Below, piece by piece: positions 23,333-33,103 of a stretch of 64,000 nt of DNA. The number at the start of each line of letters is the position of its first letter. Position 1 is the stretch's first letter. The DNA lies in contig NC_080578.1 of assembly GCF_029962835.1 (NCBI RefSeq), positions 47,671,001 to 47,735,000 on the forward strand, written 5' to 3'. A program made the translations under genes and the position numbers. The notes below the pieces were generated by a model. That model did not search any database. It was not told where the DNA came from and saw only the letters and a list, made by a program, of their open reading frames with translations. This DNA comes from Magnolia sinica. Its lineage: Eukaryota > Streptophyta > Magnoliopsida > Magnoliales > Magnoliaceae.

Positions 23333-23427
23333 GTAGCCAATGCCGACAATGAACTCGTGCTAACTAGAGTAACTACTGGTTGCAGAATGTGCATTGACTA
23401 TAGAAAATTGAATACCGTCATTAGTAA
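23333..23427 (+). pseudogene. Athila-like RT fragment (element B), middle piece
   Basis: Ninety-five bases read VANADNELVLTRVTTG.RMCIDYRKLN, the RT segment that directly follows VVPKKS of 13884-13901. It is caught between the Tat LTR end (23332) and the Tekay LTR start (23428). This is the strongest proof that both elements were inserted in the same Athila copy. About 70 further RT codons are missing before the frame resumes at 35782. Confidence 0.85.
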
Positions 23428-25950
23428 TGTAATGACCCAAAAAATTTCGTGCAAAGACCCGAGAACTACCTCAAATTCTTTAAAAGTTATATGTGGGTTA
23501 ATTAGCGCTAAACTCAATTGCTTGTGAAATTAGCACCAGTCACTTTAAATTTGATCTGCGGGACTCAAAACCTATAGAATCGTTAGCGCTATGTTACCCT
23601 GAAATCTAGGACTCAATGCTAAATCCAATTACTCTCGGGAGTACTTGGAAACTTTGTATCAGACCTGGACCGCGCGTCGAAAGTCCGATTGCGATGATCT
23701 TAGACAATTATAATCTCTTTGTTGGGCTTGACATCACCTCAAAAATTAAGTCCAGATGATGTCCTGAGTCGATTTGCTTGAGTCCGGAGTAAAGAGTGTG
23801 AGAAAGCTGAGAAATTAAATATGAATTTATGAAATCTGAGTCGTGTTGCTTGCGCGCCGATTTTAACCTTTTTGACCGTTGGATTCTGACCCAAATTTAC
23901 TCTCGGATCAGGGAAGATGGCCCAGGCATGTCATAGTGCTGGTGGACCTGATCGAGTTTTGGTGACCGTTGAATTGAGATTGGTCCGCCACGGCTGATCT
24001 GTAAATCCGATCGGTACAAAAACTCAGCCTAACCTAGATCCATGGTCAGTGAGCTTCAGTCCGATCACACGTGGAAAAAGGAGCACCAGAAGTGCTCCGT
24101 TGGACCGATATAGACCCGATTTGGTTATAACCTAAGTATACCTTGGCCCTGGGGCTATTTTCATCCATATTAGGCCTATATAAAGACCTTAAAACCCTCA
24201 CTCTCAATTCCATTCGAATTTTCAAACCCTAGCTAAGAAAGAGAGAGGAAAAGAGAGAGAAAGTGAGAGAGAAGCCGGTGAATTATCTTAAGATTCTTCC
24301 CTGTTATTCTGCGTCTCTAAACCATCACTTCTGAATCGTTATTCCGGTGATTCTAAGTTCATTCTTAGGTAAGTCAATCAAACCCTAGTCTGTTTTAGAG
24401 CTTAGAATAGTCTAAGTGTTGATGTAGCTCATTTTTATTCATGCCTTAGGTTATTTAGTCGCCGTTGACAAAGACTTATCGTCTGAATCAGATTTATTGC
24501 GCTTTTTCTGGTTTAAGGTGCAGACTATATTCGTATAGGTTATGGTTTTCAAGGCTTTCAATGTTGGTTAATGATTTATTATTGTTGTGGGTGTAATTTC
24601 ACATGCCAAATACGATGTTTATATTGTGTTCCTGATATATATGAGATATATTAAGATTTCTGTATTCCATGTATATGTAGAAAGTATCATATACGTATGA
24701 AATACGAGCATGTGTTTGCCATGATTAATTGTCGTGTATTTATGCTAGTTGTATGTGTGTCAACTCCTTGGCAAAAGGAATTGTCCAAATGTGTGTTATC
24801 ACCAACATACGTCATGTATGTTGGAATATGTAGTCTAAGTGTTTGTAGAAATGTCTGAATGATTTAGGGTGTAACATATTATTCTGTTTACGGGCGTTGA
24901 GAAGAGATTCTCAACTATCCTATTGGTGTGTATGATTTCCTACATGCAAATTACATTCTTTGTTGTTTAACTTCAAGTACTACTTATGTGTAAATTCATG
25001 TTAAGTTGATATTCATCAAATGCTCACATACTGTATGACTAAAATTGTTGCTCCATTATTGTTTTAAATTGTTAGTATGAATATCTGTTATGATTAAAGA
25101 TGTTTGGGACTATGAAATAGTCCAGGAAATCGGTAATAAACCTTGAATTCGTGGCCGAGGTTATTTTCGCCACGTAGGACGTGCTTGACAAAACTGAGTC
25201 GTATTAGGGTTGTCGACGGTGGTTTGGCCACACGGAGTGTTTGCGCACTCTATGTCGTTCAACTCAACGTGCGCTCACGCTAGTCGAGTTCGTCAAGTAA
25301 CCTGATTGTCCCGGTGGATGTACACCATGTATCAATGCTATTGCTTGAATCTAGGGTACCAAACTTACCAATGCAATCCCGTTAACCATTGTACCTTGAT
25401 CCACTAAGACTCATGAGCCGGGCATGGTGGTATGGGACACCGTGGTCGAGCTGTCGGCCTACACTGGGGTGATGAGCCTCCCCGTAGTGACCAGTGAGTA
25501 CACCAGACTCTGTCTTAGATGCAGATGATGATGCGACCCCTGAGGTAGAGCAGGAGTATGAGGATGACGAGGATGCATTTTCTTTTATGCAGTTCTCAGG
25601 CGGGTTCATGTGAGCCGTTCCTGATCTACGGGGATTCTGGGTTTTCTTTGTAATAGATGATTTCATTTTGATACTTATATTTTGAATATATTTTGAAACA
25701 AATACTTGTAATTATGACCTGGCAGAGCATACATATCACAGGGACTTGCACATGTTCACATATATTTCTTTAAGTCTTACGCTTGCGTCTTTCACTTATC
25801 CCTGAATTATGTTGTAGTTTGGCTTAATCTATCCCATGTTTTATGCACTCATACAGACAACATACATCCATCATTACATATGTTGCATAAGTGATGTTTT
25901 GAAACTCGGGAGCTGAGTTTTGCTCGACCCTCGAATTTCAGGGCGTTACA
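23428..25950 (+). mobile_element. 5' LTR of the Tekay-like element
   Basis: Matches 33099-35608 almost throughout. U3 runs to a TATA box CCTATATAAAG (24174-24184). A GA-rich leader AAGAGAGAGGAAAAGAGAG (about 24238-24256) marks R. The sequence TTAGGTAAGT, a consensus plant splice donor, has its GT at 24369-24370. U5 ends GGGCGTTACA. A fragment of the same LTR family is inverted at 47497-49780 and another lies at 52084-52906. Confidence 0.9.
24174..24184 (+). promoter_or_regulatory. TATA box of the Tekay-like 5' LTR
   Basis: CCTATATAAAG lies about 750 bases into the LTR. The transcript start is expected about 30 bases downstream, just before the GA-rich leader. The same box is at 33845-33855 in the 3' LTR and at 52862-52872 in the second copy. 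Confidence 0.65.
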
Positions 25951-25953
25951 AGT

Positions 25954-25965
25954 TGGTATTAGAGC
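25954..25965 (+). other. Primer binding site of the Tekay-like element
   Basis: TGGTATTAGAGC lies three bases after the LTR end. It matches the initiator tRNA-Met 3' end with one C-to-T change. Confidence 0.85.
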
Positions 25966-26832
25966 ATGATTTGGATTAAACCGGACCTGGGTTATGGTCA
26001 CACAATGCACGCTATCTCCACCTTAGAGTAGGAGGGTGCGAGCTTATTCTAGAATCTGTGTAAGTTTTTCCAATTGCTCTGATCGGCGAAAGTTTACTGA
26101 AAATGATCGCCGAGATCGAGTCCGTGCACACTCCTATTCACACACAGTGACCCCAAATCTCTTCTAGACCGTCCATTGACAGGTTTAGACGGTGTATCAT
26201 CCCTTTTCAGCCATTAGAAAGTCAGTAATAGGGAATTTGTATCAGATTCTATTCATAGTGACCCGATAAGCGTCGAATTGGACTAAGGACCCAATCGGGG
26301 CAATTCCAGGGGGACCCACATCATTTTAGAGTTTAGGGGCCAGGAGGACCTTGCCCAAATGATGAGTCATCGCCGGACTATCCAGAGACCGGCGATGACC
26401 TCGCCAATTCGGCGAGCCCTCGCTGCCCATCGGGCCAGACCGGGTGGGCCGGCTCGGGCCGAAGCATGTGGGGACTTGTGTGACCCACTCATCCAGGGTT
26501 GCATAATTTTAACCCTTTCTAAACCCTCCTTCCTTCACAAGCCACCCTCCAAGCTTCCCTTTTCTTGAAATCTTTCTCAAACCCCATAAAAATCCCTCCT
26601 CAAACCCTTTCTTCTTCTATTTTCGTGCATCCTCATTCTACCCATCTCAAAACCCACCTCCATTGTTGTTTTCCCTCTCTTTTCTTTCCATTTGAGCACT
26701 CAAATCCTTCATTTGGGTCTCAAATTCGTGAAAGCCTCATCATTCTTCCCATTCCCCTCCTTTCTCTCATTTTCCATGGCCCTATTCGAGTTTGTTACGG
26801 CCATATTTTTCATTTCCTCCATTCTCTCTTTC

Positions 26833-28077
26833 ATGGAGAAGAAGAGAGCGCCCGTTAATGAAGCCGGACCTAGCCGCCCACCCCGTGCACGGAGACCGAG
26901 AGGTGCCGCCGCGTGCACGACCGCCACTCAAGAGTTTCAGACAAAGCGGGACCTCGATCCTCAAGCTCCCGTTGGAAGAACTCTGTTGGCGGAGCTATCT
27001 CATGGAGTTTATGAAGGCCGTAAGGTCCTTTTTAAAGCTCATGTAGATCCACGGCTATTTGGCAAATTTCTCTTATTGGAGCACCTGGAAGGGGTCAGTT
27101 GGTGTCCCCTGTTCGAGGGCGAATACTGCGCCAATGTGGGTACTATCCGAGCTTTCCATGCCCACATTCGGGAACCTTCGCTAGAGCCATTGCAGTTCAA
27201 GATCCCTTGCGGAAGAGATCGGGAGGCCACAATCAACGTCGCTTTGATATCTCGACTTCTGAACGTGCCGCTTGGCGAGGTTCATGCTAATGAGAAGAAT
27301 CTGAGTAGTGTGCGCGAGAGGAATCGCCATACGCGATTCCTGTGTGGTCGTCTGGTTGAATGACAGCCTAACAGAAGCCTTTTAGCTAGTAACATGACGG
27401 ATGACTTCCGCTTGCTTCACCACATGTACACATTCAATGTTTATCCAAGGTAGAGCAACCACAGTGAGTGTACGCGCCTGATGGTGGATTTCCTGTATCA
27501 GGTGGGGCAAGGAGAGAAATTATGTGTGCCAACGTACATCTTGTGTCAGATTGTCCTTATCACTCGTTCGAATAGGAGGACCGAATCACTCCCATTTGGC
27601 CGACTCATCTGTAAGCTTACACATGAGTTTGGCTACAAGCTTAGGGCGGAAAAGTCGGTACTTGTTCCTTACATTAATGAGACGACCCTTAATCAAATGG
27701 ACATTGGGCCTCGTCGATGACAAACCTCACTTAAAGAAAGTGAGGATGAGACTGAGAGCGATGAGGAAGAGAGTGATGGCGAAGGTGGAGCTGAGATAGA
27801 AGAAGAAGAAGAAGAGAAGGACGAGGAAGAAGTGGAGGCCCAGGACACGAGTGAGAGTTCTCCTCCTGTGACACTAGAGCAGGGCATAGATCAGGCCACC
27901 AGGGACGCCCATATAACTCGGCTTGAGGAGGGTCAGGCTATCCTATGCCAGGATATTATGGATCTTCGAGGCCTCGTGAAGCATAAGTTCAAGAAGATGT
28001 CTCGAACTCTGAAGTTTATCCTATGTTGTCTGCAGGATAAGGGTGCCCCTCCTCCATCTCCTGATTCTGACGAGTAG
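26833..28077 (+). pseudogene. Extra sense ORF between 5' LTR and gag, transposon-protein-like
   Basis: A single frame of 414 codons runs from MEKKRAPVNEAGPS at 26833 to TAG at 28075. Only three nonsense codons break it (TGA 27361, TAG 27451, TGA 27718), and there is no frameshift. Layout: a basic Arg/Pro-rich start (residues ~10-30); a globular part with LFGKFLLLEHLEGV (~75-90), YCANVGTIRAFHAHI (~97-111) and INVALISRLLNVPLGE (~136-151); a strongly acidic Glu/Asp tract (~300-335, 27727-27840); and a helical C-terminus (ITRLEEGQAILCQDIMDLRG). The central part resembles the 'putative plant transposon protein' domain often seen in plant retroelements, but that is recognition by pattern only. An upstream in-frame ATG exists at 26692; 26833 is preferred because the coding-like composition starts there. 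It is not a standard part of Tekay elements. Function unknown. Confidence 0.65.
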
Positions 28078-28357
28078 TTACAAATATAGTCATCCCTTAC
28101 TCTATTTTGTTGTTTGTTATTGTGTGTAGCTATTATAGGTGTAATAGTTTAGAAGTTTTTTGTTGTTTGAAGCTTAAGTTGTTTTAGCTCGCATGCTTTC
28201 TCTGTCGCGATCCATGTAATGCTGCACTTCTTGTATTGCAACAATTTTGTTAAATGAAATGCATGTTATTTTTTCTTGTGTTGTGATGAAAATGTTGTGT
28301 GGGTGGATTATGTGGATGTTGAATCTCACAGGTTGCATCCTCTGTTGAATGTAGGGT

Positions 28358-29670
28358 ATGCCTCCTAAGGGTTCGAAGACTTCGGCCCGTCTCTCCTTGG
28401 GCGAGTCGCTTGCCGAGGTTTCTCCCTTAGGCGATAGCCAGACGGATCCACAGTCGGGCCCGTCTCATTTTGGTGCTGGGCCGGACTCTCAGCCAGCTAC
28501 TGACCCCACTGCTAGGCCAACTCCTGTGATACCACCCATGGCTACACCAGTCACGCCTTCAGTTCCTGAGCCGAACCGTGCATCTGCATCGACGCCTTAT
28601 GTATCTTCATCCTCTTCGCCTCTTGATAGGCTTGAGCAGATGATGCTGTTGATGCAGTAGTAGCAGATCCAGCAGCAGCACCAGCAGCAGTTTTTGTCTT
28701 CCATTGGCATCTTTGCTCAGTCGATGGGGGTGACTCCACCTGCTTCACCTATGCACCCAGCTGGGAACGCTAATGCTAGCGGCACATTTGAGGGATTCCA
28801 GTGCTTACGACTTCCCACATTTGCGGGTTCTCATAGACCTGAGGAGGCCGAGTACTAGAACGACTGCATCTCTAAGATGCTGAGGTCACTTCACTGTTCT
28901 AAGGCTGAGCAGGTCGAGCTTACCTCCTTCATGTTTGAGAAGGAGGCCAATTTATGGTGGGACAGTGTTCTCCGCACAGTTGCGGAGGATTTTGAGTAGG
29001 CGTGGCAGGTGTTTGAGGTACGCTTCCATGAGAAGTATTTTCCGGTTACGTACCGACACGATAAGGAGAGTGAGTTCCTTCGCCTCCGTTAAGGAGGGAT
29101 ATCGGTGACTGAGTATGAGAACCAGTTTACTGAGCTGGGTCGATATGCTCCATTGCTCCTGGGGGATCAGCCGATGCGGATGCGGCATTTTTCTGAGGGG
29201 TTGAGGCCTGAGATTCGATCGAAGATGTGCTGTGCTAGCATATCTTCTTATGCTGAATTGGTGAGCATGTCCCTGCGAGCTAAGCAGGACGGGGACAGGT
29301 CGTCCCATATGCGAGCACCTATGGTTCCTAGACCGCAACTTGACTTTCTGAGTACACCATTTCTCGGCAATAGGCCGCGGGCAGATTCTCCTCCAAGACG
29401 TGCAGCGCCGCCCACTCAGTCGATGCGTTCTGACTTACGTTGTTCGTACTGTGAGAAGATTGGGCATTCAGATCGTAATTGCTTTACATGAATGCGGGAC
29501 AGTGGATTTACTCCACCGCAGAGGATCAGTCGTCTGATGCCTCAAGTCATATCACCTCCACCTCTTCATTCAGCGCCAGCTCACCCATCCTTCAGGCCTT
29601 CTGTACCTCGCTTCAGGCCACCTCAGTGGCCCATGGATCCACCGCCAAATCACCCACAGTAGGCTCGAGT
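28358..29670 (+). pseudogene. Tekay-like gag with CCHC knuckle, broken
   Basis: Opens MPPKGSKTSARLSLGE, a usual chromovirus gag start. It continues through a Pro/Ser-rich region, a Gln-rich stretch beginning at two adjacent TAG codons (about 28658), the capsid core (KMLRSLHCSKAEQVELTSFM near 28876-28935; FHEKYFPVTYRHDKESEFLR near 29024-29085; VTEYENQFTELGRYAPLL near 29105-29158) and a knuckle CSYCEKIGHSDRNC near 29445-29485. Other stops lie near 28855, 28996, 29089 and 29488. All are explicable as C-to-T changes. Gag and protease are in one frame. AG at 28353-28354, just before the ATG, could be a splice acceptor. Confidence 0.9.
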
Positions 29671-30114
29671 TCATGCGCTTACAGCTGAAGCGCCTGGGGC
29701 TGACTTAGCACCGAGATCTTTCAAGGTTACAGCTCACATTCAAGGTATTCTCATTTCCTCGTTGGTGGATACAGGGTCCACTACCTCTATTATATCGTAT
29801 GCGGCAGTTAAATGCTTAAGTTAGGGCACTGTTACTATGAAGGGAGTGACACTCACTACCGCTACAGGGACCTCCTCTGATATTACCAAGATTTGTATGG
29901 GTTATTTGATTGAACTAGGGAACAGATCGATCCTAGTTGACCTGTTTGTCGCACCTCTTATGATATCATTTTGGGTATGGATTGGCTCACGAAGATGCAA
30001 GCAAAGATTGATTGTTAAGCTAGGCTGGTGATAATCCATGGACCTGAGGGTGAGACATTTCCTTTCCCTGTTCATGTCAGTTAACCTTTCCGTTTTGGTT
30101 ATTATACTTCTCTG
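29671..30114 (+). pseudogene. Tekay-like protease and linker, broken
   Basis: In the gag frame, the retropepsin motif LVDTGSTTSIIS lies at about 29761-29796 with Asp-Thr-Gly intact. A TAG at about 29821 and a frame change near 29960-30030 separate it from RT. The protease would release gag and pol products. Confidence 0.8.
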
Positions 30115-31500
30115 TTGGAGAGTATTGCTAGTTCGGCGCTTGAAAGCACGCCAGTAGTTCGAGATTTTGAAGATGTGTTCAAGTCGATTCCTGGATTACC
30201 CCCTCAGCGCGAGATTGATTTTACTATCGATCTCATGCCTGGTGTGACACCTATTTCTTTGCCCACCTATCATATGCCTCCGAGTGAAATGGAGGAATTG
30301 AGAAAGCAGATAGATAGCTTGTTGAATTTGGGCTTGATTCGACCTAGTATGTCTCCTTGGGGAGCACCTGTTCTGTTTGTCAAGAAAAAAGATGGTTCCT
30401 TGCGATTATGTATAGATTATCGCAGGTTAAATCAGGTGACTGTGAAGAACAAGTATCCCTTACCTAGGATCGACGATCTATTTGATCAGTTAAAGGGGGC
30501 ACGGTACTTTTCGAAGGTTGATCTGCAGTCAGGGTATCATCAGTTGCGCGTCAAGAATGAGGACGTGCAGAAGACCGCATTCAGGACTAGTTTCGGCCAT
30601 CATGAGTTCCTTGTGATGTCGTTTGGTCTTACGAACGCACCGGCCGTGTTCATGGATCTGATGAACAGGGTGTTTCGGCCATTTTTGTTTCGATTCCTCA
30701 TTGTCTTTATCGATGACATTTTGATATACTTTGCGAGTTGGGAAGAGCACGAGGAGCACTTAAGAGCGGTCTTGGATGCTCTCAGGAAGAATCAGCTTTT
30801 TGCGCAGTTCAAGAAATATGATTTCTAAAAAGAGGAAGTCAAGTTCCTAGGACATGTGGTGTCCAAGGAAGGGATAGCGATGAACGTTGCCAAGGTGATC
30901 GGTTCAAGGTGACCGCAGTTCAGGATCGGGAGCAGCCCGGTTCGGTTACAGAAGTAAGGAGCTTTCTTGACCTGGCAGGCTACTACCGTCGATTCATTAG
31001 GAATTTTTTCAAGATATCCAAACCGTTGTCTCAGCTGACTTGGAAGGATCTTAAGTTTGCCTGGAATGAGAAGGCAGAAGTAGCTTTTCAGGAACTAAAT
31101 GACAACCTATGCTAGTATTTCTAGAGCAAGGGGTCAAGTATACTATATACACCGACACCTTTCGTGTGCGTTTGGGTTGTGTCCTGATGCAGAAGGACAA
31201 GGTTATTGCCTATGCATCGCTACAGTTGAGGAAACACGAGGAAAACTACCCTACACATGACCTAGAGTTAGCGGCCGTCATCTTTGTATTGAAGCTCTGG
31301 AAACATTACCTCTATGGAGAGGAGTTCGAGCTCTTTTGCGACCACAAGAGCCTTAAGTATATCTTCACGCAGTGTGACTTGAATATGAGGCAACGCTGAT
31401 GGATGAAAACATTGAAAGACTTTAAGTTCGACGTCTCATACCATCCGGGCAAGGCAGACCTTGTGGCAGACGCGTTGAGTCACAAGAAAGCTATAGAGTT
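30115..31500 (+). pseudogene. Tekay-like reverse transcriptase and RNase H, broken
   Basis: RT is open for 237 codons (30115-30828) and includes [20 protein letters not shown] (30403-30462) and [13 protein letters not shown] (30510-30548). The active site reads FIDD instead of the usual YVDD, with Asp codons at 30712 and 30715. A stop at 30826, a frame change near 30900, a deletion-type break near 31110 and another stop at about 31397 follow. RNase H motifs are YTIYTDTF (about 31140), [13 protein letters not shown] (about 31262-31300) and HPGKADLVADALSHK (about 31442-31486). It would copy element RNA into DNA in the cytoplasmic particle. The RT active-site Asps survive, but the enzyme is broken. 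Confidence 0.9.
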
Positions 31501-33103
31501 TGCGGCTTCGCTAATGATAGCTGAATGGGACATGATAGAGTTTGTGCGAGACTTTAAACAGAAACTCACGGTGGAAGAGCCGTATGAGGTTATCGCACAC
31601 ATTCGAGTACAACCCCTTATTGACGAGAGGATCATTACAGCTCAGGCAGATGATGAGCTATTGGCGAAGATGAGAGAGCGGGTTAGTACAGATGAGAACT
31701 CCAAGTGGAGTGTTGGTTCAGATGGGGGCCTACGATATCGTGGCCGGCTATGTGTCCCAGATATTCCTGACTTGAGACGGGAGGTTCTCGAGTCAGCCCA
31801 TAATTCTAAGCTTACAATGCATCCTGGTAGCATGAAGATGTATCAAGATATGAGGAGATCCTATTCGTGGGACAACATGAAGGTTCACATTGCTGAGTTC
31901 GTATCTTATTGTCTCACGTGCCAGCAGGTCAAGGCAGAGCATCGCCGACCTCCTGGACTACTTCAGCCCATGCCCATAGCAGAATGGAAGTGGGACTTCA
32001 TCTCTATGGATTTTATTTCAGGGTTACCGAGAATGAGGAAGGGACATGACTCTGTTTGAGTGATCGTCGACCGATTGACAAAGTCAGCTCATTTCTTACC
32101 GATCAGAGTCACAAACTCTGTAGACGAGTTGGCTAGGTTGTACATCAAGGAGATTGTACATCTGCACGGAGTTCCCTTGGAGATTGTGTTTAACAGAGAC
32201 ACGTGATTCACATCTATCTTCTGGACTCGTATCTAGAAAGCGATGGGTGTGAAATTGAAGTTCAGTACCGCGTTTCATCCACAGACAGACGGGCAGACGG
32301 AACGTGTGAATCAGGTTCTGGAAGACATGTTGTGAGCTTGTGTTTTAGATTTCTCAGACAGTTGAGATGACTGTCTCCCTTATGCAGAGTTCACGTATAA
32401 CAACAGCTTCCAAGCGAGTATCGGCATGGCTCCCTACGAGGCATTGTATGGTCGCCCGTGTAGAGCACCGCATTGCTGGGCAGAAGTTGGCGAGCGTAGT
32501 TTGATTGGCTTAGAGTTGGTACAGGTGACTTCAGAGAAAGTTGACATTATTCGACGTCGACTTCTGAAAGCCCAAAGCAGGCAGAAGAGTTACGCTGATA
32601 CGAGGCGGCGAATGCTTGAGTTTGAGGTTAGAGACCATGTATTTCTTAAGGTTTCCCCTATGAAGGGAGTCCTGTGGTTTGGTAAGAAGGGAAAGCTCAC
32701 GCCGAGATTTATTGGTCCATTTCAAATACTGGATCGAGTGAGAGCGGTAGCATACCACCTTGCTTTGCCCACTCCACTTGCAGGCATGCATAACATATTT
32801 CATGTTTCTATGCTGAAGAAGTACGTTCCTGATCCTTCGCATATTATCAGTTGGGAGCAGGTGCAGTTGAGCGAGGATGCCACATATGTACTGCGACCGA
32901 CACGTATCCAAGACAGGAAGGAGCAGGTATTGTGTAGCACAGTTATCCCTCTTGTGAAAGTACTGTGGACGCATCATAGTGAAGAAGAGGCTACTTGGGA
33001 GACTGAAGCTGAGGTCAGAAAGAGATACCCTCAGATCCTTGAGGAGTATGAGAAGGTACGAATTTCGGGGATGAAATTTTTCTTTAAGGGGAGTAGATTG
33101 TAA
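31501..33103 (+). pseudogene. Tekay-like integrase with chromodomain, broken
   Basis: Integrase zinc region: H near 31797, then CLTCQQ near 31912-31930. The core starts WDFISMDFISGLP (about 31992-32030). The second catalytic Asp is Asn (VFNRDT, codon about 32192), while the Glu of DGQTERVNQ is kept (about 32290-32316). Stops are at about 32057, 32204, 32234, 32332 and 32365. From 32426 the frame is open to the end: AFHPQ-distal C-terminal domain, GKLTPRFIGPFQILDRV (32692-32742), then a chromodomain-like tail VIPLVKVLWTHHSEEEATWE (32943-33002) ending PQILEEYE. The chromodomain would direct insertion to marked chromatin, which defines chromoviruses. The stop TAA is at 33101-33103, so the last codon and stop use the first 5 bases of the 3' LTR. 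Confidence 0.9.

Noticed and set aside
25382-25666. Ser-rich minus-strand frame present in both LTRs (again at 35052-35279)
   Set aside because: It lies inside U5, is repeated only because the LTRs are duplicates, and has no supporting motif. The Glu/Asp codon runs on the plus strand create the Ser-rich mirror.
32531-32977. 148-codon minus-strand frame, recurring at 51516-51827
   Set aside because: It recurs because both loci are copies of the same integrase/chromodomain sequence on the plus strand; it is a mirror frame.
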